Assembly: GCA_035284745.1 (NCBI GenBank)
Contig: JAYKIL010000008.1
Coordinates: 310,001 to 374,000, forward strand
Length of the DNA: 64,000 bases
Source of the DNA: JAYKJB01 sp035284745 [NCBI: Candidatus Sericytochromatia bacterium]
GTDB lineage: Bacteria; Cyanobacteriota; Sericytochromatia; S15B-MN24
Reading direction: 5' to 3'
Shown here: in pieces, positions 17,885 to 28,426 of the stretch
Layout of the letters: every line of letters starts with the position of its first letter
Numbering within the stretch: position 1 is the stretch's first letter
The notes under the pieces: generated by a model
What the model was told of the DNA's origin: nothing
Databases searched by the model: none
The model's input: only the letters and a program-made list of their open reading frames with translations
Position numbers and translations under genes: made by a program

Positions 17885-19186
17885 ATGGCGCCCAAGTACG
17901 ACGACTCTAAGGGGCACCCCAAGTGTTCATTTTGCGGAAAAACTCAAGAGCAAGTGAGGAAACTCATTACGGCTCCTGGGGTGTATATCTGCGATGAGTG
18001 CGTCGATCTGTGTAACGAAATTTTGGACGACGAGTTGTATGAGGAGCAAAAGTCTGCCGATGCGCCTCCGCTCGAAATTCGGGACATCCCTAAACCCGCA
18101 AGCATCAAGAAAATTCTAGATGGACATATTGTGGGCCAGGATGCTGCGAAGAAAGTGTTGTCCGTCGCAGTATACAACCACTACAAGCGCATCAGTTCGC
18201 CCGCTCAAGACGACGATGTCGAGATTCAAAAGAGCAACATTTTGCTGATTGGGCCGACCGGTTCGGGTAAGACGCTGTTGGCGCAGACTTTGGCGAAGGT
18301 CATCAATGTTCCCTTTGCCATCGCAGATGCGACGACGCTGACTGAGGCGGGCTATGTGGGCGAGGATGTTGAGAACATTCTGCTTCGGTTGCTGCAAGCG
18401 GCTGACTACGATGTCAAAAAAGCGGAACGGGGCATCATATACATCGATGAGATCGATAAAGTGGCGCGCAAGTCGGAGAATCCGAGTATCACACGTGACG
18501 TCAGCGGGGAAGGCGTTCAACAAGCTCTGCTGAAAATGCTGGAGGGTACAACCGCCAATGTGCCGCCGCAGGGAGGCCGTAAGCACCCCTACCAGGAATT
18601 CATTCAGATTGACACGACGAACATTCTATTTATCGTGGGGGGTGCTTTCGTCGGTCTAGACAAAGTGATTGAAACCCGGATCGGCAAGAAGAGTGTTGGG
18701 TTTGGAGCGAATGTTCAAAGTGTTGAGCAGAAAGACTTGAGCGAGACCTTTCGTTCTTTGGCCCCGGAGGATCTGCTTAAATACGGCATGATTCCCGAAT
18801 TCATCGGTCGTATACCTATGGTGGCGACGCTCGATCTTTTGGACCAAGCTGCGCTGGTCCGTATTTTACAAGAACCGAAGAACGCTATTCTGAAACAGTA
18901 CAAACGCTTGCTGGCGATGGATGACGTTGAGCTTGAATTCACCCCCGATGCGGTGCAAGCCATCGCCGAAGAGGCGATCCGGAGAAAGACGGGGGCACGC
19001 GCCCTGCGTTCGATCGTTGAAGAGGTGATGATCGACGTAATGTTTGAGGCTCCCAGCCGACCCGAGCTTAAAAAGTGCGTCATCACGCGCGACTTGATCG
19101 AGCGGCGGGCGGATGCAGCGTTATTGGTGGTCAGTGACAAGAAAGCCCCCTCGGTGGCTCCCAAGCCTCGGGGCGAAACGGCCTAG
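17885..19186 (+). CDS. clpX: ATP-dependent Clp protease ATP-binding subunit ClpX
   Basis: An AAA+ unfoldase that feeds substrates to ClpP. It has the N-terminal zinc-binding domain (CSFCG near residue 15 and CDECVDLC near 39), Walker [12 protein letters not shown], Walker [10 protein letters not shown], the pore loop GYVGED, and the sensor segment [12 protein letters not shown] 17885 starts four bases after the clpP stop; the SD GGAGG lies inside the clpP 3' end. The frame continues upstream but the family begins at the chosen ATG. 433 residues is standard. Confidence 0.97.
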   Translation: MAPKYDDSKGHPKCSFCGKTQEQVRKLITAPGVYICDECVDLCNEILDDELYEEQKSADAPPLEIRDIPKPASIKKILDGHIVGQDAAKKVLSVAVYNHYKRISSPAQDDDVEIQKSNILLIGPTGSGKTLLAQTLAKVINVPFAIADATTLTEAGYVGEDVENILLRLLQAADYDVKKAERGIIYIDEIDKVARKSENPSITRDVSGEGVQQALLKMLEGTTANVPPQGGRKHPYQEFIQIDTTNILFIVGGAFVGLDKVIETRIGKKSVGFGANVQSVEQKDLSETFRSLAPEDLLKYGMIPEFIGRIPMVATLDLLDQAALVRILQEPKNAILKQYKRLLAMDDVELEFTPDAVQAIAEEAIRRKTGARALRSIVEEVMIDVMFEAPSRPELKKCVITRDLIERRADAALLVVSDKKAPSVAPKPRGETA

Positions 19187-19272
19187 CAGATTTAAACCCA
19201 GATCATCCCTCAGGTTTTCGTCGGTCGCTTCGAAAGTGGACGGGCGAAAACCCGCTTGTATGAGCTCCTTGC

Positions 19273-21963
19273 ATGCAACCGACCGAACAAGACTTACATG
19301 TTGAAATTGCCAAAGCGTATGAGCCGCAGGCTATTGAGGCCAAATGGGTCCGGCGCTGGGAGGAATTGGGCGTTTTCACAGCCCAGGTCGAGTCTGCGAA
19401 GCAACCCTTCGTTCTCGCCTGCCCTCCCCCCAATGTAACCGGCTCTTTGCATCTGGGACATGCTGTCAATGGAACAATACAGGATATTTTGGCCCGTACA
19501 AAACGGATGCAAGGCTATGAGGTCTTGTGGCAACCGGGCACGGATCACGCGGGCATTGCGACCCAGTATGTGGTTGAGAAGAAACTCTTTAGAGAGCAAG
19601 GCAAGACGCGTCACGATCTCGGTCGAGACGCTTTTTTGGAGAAGGTCTGGGCTTGGAAACAAGAATCTGGAGACCGAATTTTTGAGCAGTTCAAGCGCCT
19701 TGGCGCGAGCTTGGACTACACCCGCTGGCGCTTCACCATGGATGAAGGATACAGCCGTGCCGTTCGCAGAGCCTTTGTGCAGCTTTACAAAAAGGGTTAC
19801 ATCTATCGCGGAAACCGGATGATTAACTGGTGTCCCTCCTGTCTGACCAGCTTGTCCGATTTAGAAGTCACGACCCGCGAACAAGATGACGCGTTATACC
19901 ATATTCGGTACCCGATGGCTGATGGGGAGGGCGCCTTGGTGGTCGCCACGGTCAGACCAGAAACGATGCTGGGCGATGTGGCGGTGGCTGTTCATCCAGA
20001 AGATGATCGTTACCGCGAGTATTTGAATCGTCAGGTGCAGCTGCCCCTGACAGACAGAAAAATTCCTGTCGTCGCCGATTCATACGTGGAGCGCGAGTTT
20101 GGGACGGGTTGCTTAAAGATCACCCCCGCCCACGACGCAAACGACTTTGCCATTGGCCAAAGACACGGATTGCCGGTACTCAATACATTGACCGCCACCG
20201 CGATTCTGAATGAAACCACAGGCCAGTATGCGGGCCTCACACGCGAGGTGGCCCGAAAGAAAGTGGTAGCAGACCTAGAATCAGCGGGCTTTCTGGTGAA
20301 GACGGAACCTTACACCCATGCCGTGGGGCGCTGCTCCCGCTGCGACACTGTTTTGGAGCCTTATTTATCGGACCAATGGTTCGTAAAGATGCACGAACTC
20401 GCAACCCCCGCCATTCAGGCGGTGGAATCGGGCAGGATTAAATTTCATCCCTCACGTTGGGGCGATGTTTATTTAGATTGGATGAAAAATATCCAAGACT
20501 GGAACATCAGTCGTCAGTTGTGGTGGGGCCATCAAATTCCTGTGTGGACCTGCGCTGCGGGACACGTGACCGTCGAACAACAGGACCCTGCCGCGTGCGC
20601 AACCTGCGGGGACAACCATTTAACGCAAGACCCTGATGTCCTCGACACCTGGTTTAGTTCCGCCTTGTGGACCTATGCGACCTTGGGCTGGCCTGATGCG
20701 ACTCCAGAGCTGACCAGATTTCACCCAACGCAAGTGCTCTCCACGGCACGTGACATCATTTACCTATGGGTGGCTCGAATGATTTTCACCTCGCTCGAAT
20801 TCCTCGACGAGATTCCATTCTCAGACGTCATCATTCACGCAACCATTCTTGATCCAGAAGGCCGTCGTATGAGCAAATCGAAGGGCACAGGGGTCGATCC
20901 ATTGCTCATTATGGATAAGTACGGAACAGATGCGACCCGATTCTGGCTCGCAGGTGCGGGCACCAGCAGCCAAGACGTCCGTTTTCGGGAGGAGAAAATC
21001 GAGACGTACCGGAACTTTGCAAACAAGCTGTGGAATGCCAGTCGTTTTATCCTGACCAAGGCCGCGACGAAAGCAGATTCCAGTCGCTCACTTCCTGCGG
21101 AAGTATCGACGGTTTCTTCGCCCATCGATCGTTGGATTCTCAGTCGATTACACGGCCTGATTCGCGATGTGTCAGCGCATATCGACCAATATGCCTTTGC
21201 GGATGCCATCAGTGCGCTGTACGACTTTACTTGGAATGAGTTTTGCGACTGGTATTTAGAACTGGCCAAGCCGCGTCTCGAATCGGACGATACCGCGGTC
21301 CGACGCGTGTTGGCGGAGGTGATGGATACTCTGTTGCGCCTCTTGCATCCATTTATGCCTTTCATTACCGAAGAAATATCTCAACAACTGGTTGAACGGC
21401 AGTGGGCTGTCTCAAGTCAGACGCTGCAGCACCGCCCCTGGCCGCAATTTGACCCCGCGGCCATCGACCTTGAGGCCGAAGGGGAAATGGCGCTGCTCAT
21501 CGGAACAGTGCGGGCGTTGCGCAACATGCGGGCCGAATTGCGTGTTGAACCAGGCAAAGTGGCGCCGGAGGTCAGAATTCGTGTAACCCGGGATGCGCAT
21601 CCTGCCTTCGTGCGGCTCTCCGATCTCATTGCCCGACTGGGACGCGCGGAGCGCATCACCCTCCTGGAAGATGGGCAAATCGTTGAAACGGCCCGAAGCG
21701 CCACCGCGATGGTGGGGGAAAATCAGGTGATACTTCCCTTTGACGGCTTTGGAGATGTCCTTGAACGAGAGGTCAAGCGCCTGCAAAAAGAAGTCGGGGC
21801 CCTTGAACAGGAGCAAACCCGTATTAGGCAACAACTGAGTAATGAATCCTTTGTATCCAAGGCCCCTGCCGCGGTTGTCGACAAAATCCGCGCGCGGGGC
21901 TCAGAGGTGGCCGTGCAGCTTGAAACGTTAGAGCGTCAGCTCACAGCGTGGTCGAATGCGTGA
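19273..21963 (+). CDS. valS: Valyl-tRNA synthetase
   Basis: A class I aminoacyl-tRNA synthetase charging tRNA-Val. The 896-residue protein contains the HIGH motif as HLGH (about residue 60, NVTGSLHLGHAVNG) and the KMSKS motif as RMSKSKGTG. The editing (CP1) domain lies between them, with a four-Cys zinc-like knuckle (CPSC and CSRC) and a second Cys cluster (CAAGH...CATC). It has the ValS C-terminal coiled coil (VLEREVKRLQKEVGALEQEQ). ATG 19273 has only a weak SD. Confidence 0.96.
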   Translation: MQPTEQDLHVEIAKAYEPQAIEAKWVRRWEELGVFTAQVESAKQPFVLACPPPNVTGSLHLGHAVNGTIQDILARTKRMQGYEVLWQPGTDHAGIATQYVVEKKLFREQGKTRHDLGRDAFLEKVWAWKQESGDRIFEQFKRLGASLDYTRWRFTMDEGYSRAVRRAFVQLYKKGYIYRGNRMINWCPSCLTSLSDLEVTTREQDDALYHIRYPMADGEGALVVATVRPETMLGDVAVAVHPEDDRYREYLNRQVQLPLTDRKIPVVADSYVEREFGTGCLKITPAHDANDFAIGQRHGLPVLNTLTATAILNETTGQYAGLTREVARKKVVADLESAGFLVKTEPYTHAVGRCSRCDTVLEPYLSDQWFVKMHELATPAIQAVESGRIKFHPSRWGDVYLDWMKNIQDWNISRQLWWGHQIPVWTCAAGHVTVEQQDPAACATCGDNHLTQDPDVLDTWFSSALWTYATLGWPDATPELTRFHPTQVLSTARDIIYLWVARMIFTSLEFLDEIPFSDVIIHATILDPEGRRMSKSKGTGVDPLLIMDKYGTDATRFWLAGAGTSSQDVRFREEKIETYRNFANKLWNASRFILTKAATKADSSRSLPAEVSTVSSPIDRWILSRLHGLIRDVSAHIDQYAFADAISALYDFTWNEFCDWYLELAKPRLESDDTAVRRVLAEVMDTLLRLLHPFMPFITEEISQQLVERQWAVSSQTLQHRPWPQFDPAAIDLEAEGEMALLIGTVRALRNMRAELRVEPGKVAPEVRIRVTRDAHPAFVRLSDLIARLGRAERITLLEDGQIVETARSATAMVGENQVILPFDGFGDVLEREVKRLQKEVGALEQEQTRIRQQLSNESFVSKAPAAVVDKIRARGSEVAVQLETLERQLTAWSNA

Positions 21964-22034
21964 GCGTGGGCCCACATTTTTGTGGGGAATAATGCGGGCA
22001 GCTTTATGCTCTCTCTGGGGTGTCAACCGATTGT

Positions 22035-22586
22035 ATGTCCAGCGTCACTGACGTCCTTGCCAATCTCGCCTTTTGGTCTGTGCTGCTCATAAGCTCTGGC
22101 GGCGCATTCTATGCTGGTTTCTACTACACTCACAGCGCAACCGCGAATGTTCCGGTCAAACAGCCGGTGCCCCCAACCGTCTCGCAACGGCCCGAGAGAA
22201 ACCCACCGCCGGCGTCCCCTGTGGCAACATCGGGGGGTCTACTTCCAGGGCCTGAAACAGTCAACCTTTCGCCGACCCAGGCCCCAACCGCAACGCCTGC
22301 CCCAGCCGACACCGACGTATTTCAAACAGAGGCGGGAGGCATTACGGAAGCCGGCGCTACCGAAGGGACTAATTTGGTTTACAGGGTTCAAGTGGGAGCC
22401 TTTGACACCCGCGAGGGGGCGCAACGCCAAGTTGAAACCCTTCAAGCGCAGGGACTTAATGCCGTTGTCGTATGGGACGGTGGAAGCTATCGGGCTCAGC
22501 TGGGAGCGTTCACCGACCGCAACCGGGCGTTTTATGTCGCTCAAGAGATTAACGCGAGAGGTTTCGCGGTCACGGTACGGCGTTGA
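22035..22586 (+). CDS. SPOR-domain membrane protein
   Basis: A single N-terminal transmembrane segment (about residues 9-32) is followed by a Pro/Thr/Ala-rich linker and a C-terminal SPOR domain of about 70 residues (VYRVQVGAFDTREGAQRQVE...YRAQLGAFTDRNRA...GFAVTV). SPOR domains bind denuded glycan strands at division septa, so a cell-division or cell-envelope role is likely. The start may be ATG 22035 or GTG 22020. The latter lies nine bases after a TATGCT box (22005-22010) and would give a nearly leaderless message. Confidence 0.82.
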   Translation: MSSVTDVLANLAFWSVLLISSGGAFYAGFYYTHSATANVPVKQPVPPTVSQRPERNPPPASPVATSGGLLPGPETVNLSPTQAPTATPAPADTDVFQTEAGGITEAGATEGTNLVYRVQVGAFDTREGAQRQVETLQAQGLNAVVVWDGGSYRAQLGAFTDRNRAFYVAQEINARGFAVTVRR

Positions 22587-22597
22587 ACATCCTGGCC

Positions 22598-23326
22598 TCA
22601 GGGCCAATCATATGCAGATTGTAGAACCGCCAATGCCGCCAAGGCAGCCGTCTCTGTTCTAAGGATTCGAGGCCCCAGCGAGGCCATCGTGCAACCAGCT
22701 TTTCTGAAAGTGTCCATTTCAGTCGGGGTCCAACCACCCTCCGGTCCCACAAAAAGGTCAAAGCCATCATACGAGGGCTCCCGAGGAAGGAGCCGCTGAA
22801 GGGGCTCCCCCTCGCTTCGTTCCGCCAAAACAAGGCGGATCCGCCCCGATGACCTCAAGGCCTCTGCCAGCGTCACGGGCTCAGAAATACTGGGAATATC
22901 AGAGCGCTCACATTGCTCCGCAGCTTCCGTGGCAATGGATTGCCAGCGCTGCAACTTACTCCCTCCACGTTCAGGAACCCATCGGGTCACACAACGGGCA
23001 GCCAACAGTGGCTGAATACGGCGAACCCCTAATTCAGTGGCTTTCTGGATAATCCACTCGAACTTATCACCCTTCGGAAAGGCCTGACACAAGACAACAT
23101 TCAGAAAAGACGGAGCGCAGTCTATGCGCCTCTGTATGTGAAGTTCTACCCAATCAGCGAAAATGCCTTTGATCTCGGAAACAAATGACCCGCCTTGATT
23201 ATCCAACACGAGCACGCTTTCCCCAACCGATAGCCGCAAGACGCGGCTCAACTGATGGGCGAGAGGGCCGCGGAGGGCTATCGTGTCACCGCGGATCACC
23301 TCTGGCGATACAAAAAATCGATGCAT
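22598..23326 (-). CDS. rsmE: 16S rRNA m3U1498 methyltransferase
   Basis: A SPOUT-class methyltransferase that methylates N3 of U1498 in 16S rRNA. Family features in the 242-residue protein are the N-terminal PUA-like part (MHRFFV...HQLSRVLRLSVGE), ATELGVRRIQPL, and the knotted SAM-binding end FVGPEGGWTPTE...LGPRILRTETAA. The ATG lies three bases after the stop of the upstream GNAT gene, whose 3' end supplies a purine-rich SD, so the two are coupled. Confidence 0.93.
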   Translation of the reverse strand: MHRFFVSPEVIRGDTIALRGPLAHQLSRVLRLSVGESVLVLDNQGGSFVSEIKGIFADWVELHIQRRIDCAPSFLNVVLCQAFPKGDKFEWIIQKATELGVRRIQPLLAARCVTRWVPERGGSKLQRWQSIATEAAEQCERSDIPSISEPVTLAEALRSSGRIRLVLAERSEGEPLQRLLPREPSYDGFDLFVGPEGGWTPTEMDTFRKAGCTMASLGPRILRTETAALAALAVLQSAYDWP

Positions 23327-23329
23327 CCC

Positions 23330-23857
23330 TCACCCCCCCCTCAAGAGGCGCGAGAGTCGTTTCTGTGCCGGTCCTGTACACGGAAGAATCATATTTTCCT
23401 CCCACGCGCAAAATCCGATGGAACGATACAATTCCCGGGCTGGGTTCCCTTGCGCAACCGTCAAGGTCACCGCATCGAGCCCCCGCGCCGCGATATCACG
23501 GACCACCCTCACCAGAAGTTTACGCCCAAGGCCACAATGGCGCCATTCTGGCATCAAGTAGAGATCGCTGATGGACGCCGAACTAAACGGTAACTCCAAC
23601 GGGGATAAATTCGGTACGGCGGCCGCGTAACCAACAGGACGGTCGGCTGCCCACATCAGCCAGAGCTGCCGCGACTTTCTCAAGTACTCAAAATGAACGG
23701 TGATTTGCCGCCGATTGTTTTGCGTCAGACGGACGAGTGGCACATAGCGGCGGCCAATCTCCCGATGAAACTGCTCCCACATGGCGATGACGCAGGGCAG
23801 GTCGCGGATGCGCGCCAGTCGAACAACTGCGCCAGAGACAGAAAGCGTTTGAGTCAC
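23330..23857 (-). CDS. GNAT-family N-acetyltransferase
   Basis: The 175-residue protein shows GNAT motif A (ISDLYLMPEWRHCGLGRKLL, with R-x-x-G-L-G-R) and motif B (ELYRSIGFCAWEENM). The start is GTG 23857 with a weak SD. It is upstream of and coupled to rsmE. By analogy with RimI-like neighbours of translation genes it might modify a protein, but the substrate is unknown. Confidence 0.82.
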   Translation of the reverse strand: MTQTLSVSGAVVRLARIRDLPCVIAMWEQFHREIGRRYVPLVRLTQNNRRQITVHFEYLRKSRQLWLMWAADRPVGYAAAVPNLSPLELPFSSASISDLYLMPEWRHCGLGRKLLVRVVRDIAARGLDAVTLTVAQGNPARELYRSIGFCAWEENMILPCTGPAQKRLSRLLRGG

Positions 23858-23867
23858 ATCGGCCTAC

Positions 23868-23894
23868 AAAAAAAGCAGGGCCGGGCGGCCCTGC
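23868..23894 (-). terminator. Rho-independent terminator of rpmE
   Basis: An 8-bp perfect GC stem (23875-23882 with 23887-23894, loop GGGC) is followed on the minus strand by seven T residues. It lies between the rpmE stop and the next leftward gene. Confidence 0.88.
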
Positions 23895-23912
23895 CATTCT
23901 TCGCGTCAGGCG

Positions 23913-24203
23913 TTACGCCTTGGGTTCAGCGGCGGCTTCAGAGGTGGCCGGCGCCTTGCTTGCGGAAGCAGACTGAGCGGCACGAGCAGCCAGTTTCTTA
24001 TTTTGGCTGTCGAATTTCTTCATGAAGCGGTCAACGCGGCCTTCCGTGTCGATAATCTTCTGCGTACCCGTGAAGAAGGGGTGGCAGGCAGCGCAAATTT
24101 CAGTCCGAATGTCCGACCCCTTGGTCGAACCGGTCTTGAACGTGTTTCCACACACGCAGATGGCGTTAACTTCCGTATAGTTGGGATGAATACCGGGCTT
24201 CAT
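23913..24203 (-). CDS. rpmE: 50S ribosomal protein L31 (zinc-binding form)
   Basis: The 96-residue protein starts MKPGIHPNY at ATG 24203, nine bases after AAGGAG. It has the C+ type zinc ligands (ICVCG, about 16-20, and CAACHPF, about 37-43), marking the constitutive zinc-containing L31. The core is followed by a tail of about 25 residues rich in Ala and Ser. A strong terminator follows. It is divergent from secA. Confidence 0.95.
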   Translation of the reverse strand: MKPGIHPNYTEVNAICVCGNTFKTGSTKGSDIRTEICAACHPFFTGTQKIIDTEGRVDRFMKKFDSQNKKLAARAAQSASASKAPATSEAAAEPKA

Positions 24204-24322
24204 TGCGAACAACTCCTTAAAAGGTCGACGAGTGGCTGGTTTCCAAGCAGCCGAAAACTAATGGTACCGCGGCCTCGAAGTACCAGTCAAGGCCGGAAAT
24301 TCTGGCGATTGAAAGACCAAGT

Positions 24323-24331
24323 TGGTATACT
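24323..24331 (+). promoter_or_regulatory. Extended -10 promoter of secA
   Basis: TGGTATACT, identical to the tig promoter element, lies 57 bases before the secA start. No good -35 box is seen. Confidence 0.5.
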
Positions 24332-24388
24332 CAATGCAGGTGTCCAGCGTGCGCTGATTCACTTGGCAGAAAGGCTTTTATTTCCGGT

Positions 24389-27289
24389 ATGCTCAAGCTC
24401 CTCACAAAAATCCTGGGTGACCCGAACGAACGCAAGGTCAAACGGCTTGACCCCATTATTCGTCACATTAACAGCCTCGAAGACGACATGATGGCGCTGA
24501 CTGATGAAGCGCTGCGCGGAAAAACGGCTGAATTTCGCCAACGCATCGACAATGCCGTGAGAGGAGCCGTCGCAGAGGACCGGGCGCAGGTGGAGCGAGA
24601 AGCCCTGGACGAGTTATTGCCGGAGGCCTTTGCAGTGGTGCGCGAGGCGGGTCGCCGCGTATTGAACATGCGACATTTCGATGTTCAGTTGGTGGGGGGG
24701 ATTATCCTTCATCGCGGACAGATCGCGGAGATGCGTACAGGGGAAGGAAAGACCCTGGTGGCAACCTTGCCATCGTATCTCAATGCCCTCGCAGGAAAAG
24801 GCGTGCACGTGATTACAGTGAACGACTACCTGGCGAAAAGAGACTCGGAATGGATGGGGCAGCTCCATCGCGCCCTGGGGTTAGAGGTCGGCCTGATTCA
24901 GCACCATTACCATCCCGGCCAACGCAAGATATCCTACGGAGCCGACATTACCTACGGTACCAACAATGAGTTCGGCTTTGACTACCTGCGCGACAATATG
25001 GCGTCTTCCACCCACGAGTGCGTGCAACGCGGCCTTTACTACGCCATCGTTGACGAGGTGGACTCGATTTTGGTGGATGAGGCGAGAACACCTTTGATCA
25101 TTTCCGGGCAGTTGGAGCAACGCACGGACATTTATGTCCAAATGGCGGAAGTCGCACCGAAACTGGCAAAGGAACGAGACTACAAAGTAGACGAAAAGGC
25201 CAAGAACGTTCTGCTGAATGAGGAGGGTATCGCGCACGCGGAAGCCATTCTCAATGTGGCTGAACTGTATGACCCGAACAACCCCGAAATGGCGCATCAT
25301 CTGGTACAGGCGCTACGAGCCAAAGAACTTTACCACCGGGACGTTGAATACGTGGTCCGCTACAACGATGAAAAGGGATTTGATGAGATCGTCATTGTGG
25401 ACGAGTTCACGGGTCGCTTGATGTTAGGCCGAAGATATTCTGATGGCTTGCATCAAGCCATCGAGGCAAAAGAGCAGGTCAAAATCCAAGAGGAAACGCA
25501 AACGCTTGCCACGATTACGTTTCAAAACTATTTTCGGATGTATGACAAGCTGGCCGGCATGACCGGTACGGCCGCCACCGAAGAGGCGGAATTTGGAAAA
25601 ATTTATAACCTGGAAGTCACTGTGATTCCCACCAACAAGCCACGCATCCGGGTCGATAAACCGGATTCCATCTATAAGTCGGTGGAAGCGAAGTTCAAAG
25701 CAGTGGCGCGTGAAGTGGCGGAAATGCACGAAACAGGCAGGCCCGTTCTGGTGGGTACCGTGTCCATCGAAAAGTCTGAATACCTCTCGAAACTCCTGGA
25801 AGAGGTTGGCATCCCACACAATGTTCTCAACGCCAAATACCACGAACACGAGGCCAAAATAATCGCCCAGGCGGGTCAAAAAGGCTCTGTCACCATCGCC
25901 ACGAATATGGCGGGCCGAGGGACCGACATTATCCTTGGGGGCAACGCGGAATTTATGGCGAAAGATTACCTCACGCAACTCGGGCTCGAGCCATACCCTT
26001 ATGAAGACCTCACCAGGGCTTTATTGCGCAAAGATACTGAATGGGCACAAAAGGTTCATGCGGAAAAGTTTCCTGAGTTAGATGCTGCGACGTTTGAGAA
26101 AATTCAGACGTCCATCTACACGTTTGTGGACCGCTGCAAAGAGAATGCCCAAGACGTCATCACCTGTGGTGGATTACATTGCATCGGCACAGAACGTCAC
26201 GAGTCCCGCCGCATTGACAATCAGTTGCGAGGCCGGGCGGGTCGGCAAGGTGACCCCGGCAGCTCTCGGTTCTTTCTGTCTCTCGAAGATGATCTGATGA
26301 GGTTGTTTGGGGGTGACCGGTTGAAAGGTTTAATGGAAACCCTCAAGGCCGATGACGACATCGATATCACCTCTCGCATGGTGAGTCGCTCGATTGAAGG
26401 GGCGCAGAGAAAAGTTGAGGTGTATCACTTCAACATGCGCAAACAGGTTCTGGAATACGATGACGTCATGAACAACCAGCGAAAGATTGTTTATGCGGAG
26501 CGTCGAAAAGTCCTGGAAGGCGAAGACATGCGGCCGGTGGTCGTCCGAATGATCGAAAAATTTGTGCGAGACACCACCCTCGATTACGCTAACCCTGCCG
26601 TTCCCTCGCAGGAGTGGGATCTAGCAGGCTTGGTGACCACCTTGGGGGCGGTGGTTCCGTTGCTCAAAATGCTGACAGTGCAAGAGCTAGACGGAATGGG
26701 CATCGATGCATTGACGGAGCATTTGGTGGAGCAGTCTCTGCACGCCTACGAAGCGAAAGAAGCCACGCTCGATGCGGACATGATGCGACAACTGGAACGT
26801 CAGGTGTTGCTGCGAATCATTGATCAGAAATGGATTGCACATCTGCATGACATTGATGCCCTGCGGGAAAATATTGGACTGAGAGCATATGGTCAAAAAG
26901 ACCCCTTGCTAGAGTATAAGCGCGAGGCATACACAACCTTCCAAGGTCTGATGAGAGCCATCCAGGCAGACTTTATTTCCCAAGTGTTCCACATGCAGGT
27001 GATGTATGAGCCGCCGCCGAGTGCGTTTGAGATGATCATGCCTGAGTTTTATTCGGGCCCTGATGACGCTGACATCGCCCGACTTGAATCTCCCGAGGAG
27101 CTTCAAGCGGAACTTCGGGCATTGGGCCTCCCTGTCCAAGAGGTCAACGCCACCGAGGACGAACAGGACGAGATGCGTTACGAGGAGACCCCCTATGTAT
27201 TTGGGCGGGCCACTCGCTTGTTCCCTCCGTCCGGCGAACCGTCTCCCGATGACAGGGCGCCGCGCGATGAGGCTTCAGAAAGGAATTAA
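24389..27289 (+). CDS. secA: Preprotein translocase ATPase SecA
   Basis: The motor ATPase of the Sec pathway, acting at SecYEG on the inner membrane. The 966-residue sequence contains Walker [12 protein letters not shown], the DEAD-type Walker [15 protein letters not shown], the motif [10 protein letters not shown], and the helical scaffold and wing domains. It ends in an acidic, Pro-rich tail and lacks the Cys-rich SEC-C zinc motif usual in proteobacterial SecA. It heads a compact run: prfB starts five bases after its stop. Confidence 0.97.
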   Translation: MLKLLTKILGDPNERKVKRLDPIIRHINSLEDDMMALTDEALRGKTAEFRQRIDNAVRGAVAEDRAQVEREALDELLPEAFAVVREAGRRVLNMRHFDVQLVGGIILHRGQIAEMRTGEGKTLVATLPSYLNALAGKGVHVITVNDYLAKRDSEWMGQLHRALGLEVGLIQHHYHPGQRKISYGADITYGTNNEFGFDYLRDNMASSTHECVQRGLYYAIVDEVDSILVDEARTPLIISGQLEQRTDIYVQMAEVAPKLAKERDYKVDEKAKNVLLNEEGIAHAEAILNVAELYDPNNPEMAHHLVQALRAKELYHRDVEYVVRYNDEKGFDEIVIVDEFTGRLMLGRRYSDGLHQAIEAKEQVKIQEETQTLATITFQNYFRMYDKLAGMTGTAATEEAEFGKIYNLEVTVIPTNKPRIRVDKPDSIYKSVEAKFKAVAREVAEMHETGRPVLVGTVSIEKSEYLSKLLEEVGIPHNVLNAKYHEHEAKIIAQAGQKGSVTIATNMAGRGTDIILGGNAEFMAKDYLTQLGLEPYPYEDLTRALLRKDTEWAQKVHAEKFPELDAATFEKIQTSIYTFVDRCKENAQDVITCGGLHCIGTERHESRRIDNQLRGRAGRQGDPGSSRFFLSLEDDLMRLFGGDRLKGLMETLKADDDIDITSRMVSRSIEGAQRKVEVYHFNMRKQVLEYDDVMNNQRKIVYAERRKVLEGEDMRPVVVRMIEKFVRDTTLDYANPAVPSQEWDLAGLVTTLGAVVPLLKMLTVQELDGMGIDALTEHLVEQSLHAYEAKEATLDADMMRQLERQVLLRIIDQKWIAHLHDIDALRENIGLRAYGQKDPLLEYKREAYTTFQGLMRAIQADFISQVFHMQVMYEPPPSAFEMIMPEFYSGPDDADIARLESPEELQAELRALGLPVQEVNATEDEQDEMRYEETPYVFGRATRLFPPSGEPSPDDRAPRDEASERN

Positions 27290-27294
27290 CGGGC

Positions 27295-28426
27295 GTGCTT
27301 TACGAACTGAAGCAGGAGACGAAAGGCCTTTGTGAGCGTTTGGCTTCGGCCAGGAGGCATCTTTGACCCGTCCAGGCTTGCACAGAGGATCGAGTCGCTA
27401 GAGCATCGCGCGGCCAGCCCCTCGCTGTGGGACGATCCCCAAAAGGCTCAGTCCGTTATGCAGGAACTGAACGGACTCAAGGCGCAACAGGAAATGATAT
27501 CCCGTTGGGATCGCGCCACGGAAGACCTCTCTGTCATGTTGGAATTGGCGGAAGACGACGAGGAACTGGCTGCCGAAATGGCCCAGACCGTCAAGTCGGT
27601 CACGCGAGAGTTAGACAAATGGGAACTGACCCAATTGCTCTCTGGTCCCTACGATAACAGTCCGGCCATTCTATCGGTCGCCGCCGGGGCCGGCGGAACC
27701 GATGCAGCCGACTGGGCCGCCATGCTCTTGAGGATGTACGGCCGTTGGGCGGAGCAAAATGGCTATAAGGCCGAAATGGCCGATTACAGTGAAAACGAAG
27801 AGGCGGGAATCAAAGGGGCGACCCTTATTATTACGGGGCCCTACGCCTATGGGCGCCTCGTGGCGGAAAAAGGGACCCATCGTCTCGTCAGGATTTCGCC
27901 ATTTAATGCAGCGGGCAAACGTCAAACAGCCTTCGCTGGGGTGGATGTGGTTCCCGAAATTGAGGCTGATGTTGACATCGACATCGATCCCAAAGACCTC
28001 CGCATCGATACATTCCGCTCCGGCGGTGCAGGAGGGCAGAACGTCAACAAAGTTGAGACAGCGATTCGAATTACTCACCTGCCGACGGGGACTGTGGTGG
28101 CTTGCCAGAATGAGCGGTCACAGCTGCAGAATAGAGAAACGGCCATGAGAATTTTGAAGGCAAAACTCTTCGACCGCATGATGGCTGAGCACGCCGCGAA
28201 ACTTGCAGACCTCAAAGGGCCGCAAACGGAGGCGGCCTGGGGTCATCAGATTCGTTCATACGTTCTCCATCCCTATACCATGGTGAAGGATCACCGCACA
28301 GGGGAGGAGACGGGCAATGTGCAGACAGTCGTTGATGGTGCCATCGATGAATTTATAGACGCCTATTTGCGCGCGCGAGCCCAGGGCCGCCTTGCGGAGG
28401 CATCGGCTGCCAGTGATGAGATGTAA
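27295..28426 (+). CDS. prfB: Peptide chain release factor 2 (programmed +1 frameshift)
   Basis: RF2 recognises UGA and UAA and triggers peptide release. The gene is read as 27295-27363 joined to 27365-28426. The first 23 codons start at GTG 27295 and end CTT, directly before an in-frame TGA (27364-27366). Skipping one base continues as DPSRLAQRIESLE. The N-terminal part (LYELKQETKGLCERL) aligns with the start of known RF2 only when the frameshift is assumed. Downstream are the SPF anticodon-like tripeptide (RISPFNAAGKR) and the catalytic GGQ (SGGAGGQNVNK). A GTG at 27332 that would avoid the frameshift gives a non-conserved start and is rejected. AGGA of the secA end is the SD. Confidence 0.93.
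27352..27367 (+). promoter_or_regulatory. prfB +1 frameshift site (autoregulatory)
   Basis: The sequence AGGAGGCATCTTTGAC contains an internal SD (AGGAGG) three bases before CTT TGA C. This is the canonical RF2 feedback element: when RF2 is scarce, the ribosome pauses at UGA and slips +1 from CUU to UUU. Confidence 0.93.

Noticed and set aside
21966-21987. Hairpin after valS (GTGGGCCCAC palindrome and CCCACA/TGTGGG stem)
   Set aside because: There is no T run after either stem, and the two overlap, so I do not call a terminator.
27332-28426. prfB read as an ordinary gene from GTG 27332
   Set aside because: The resulting N-terminus is not RF2-like, whereas the upstream 23 codons plus the frameshift element give the family sequence.
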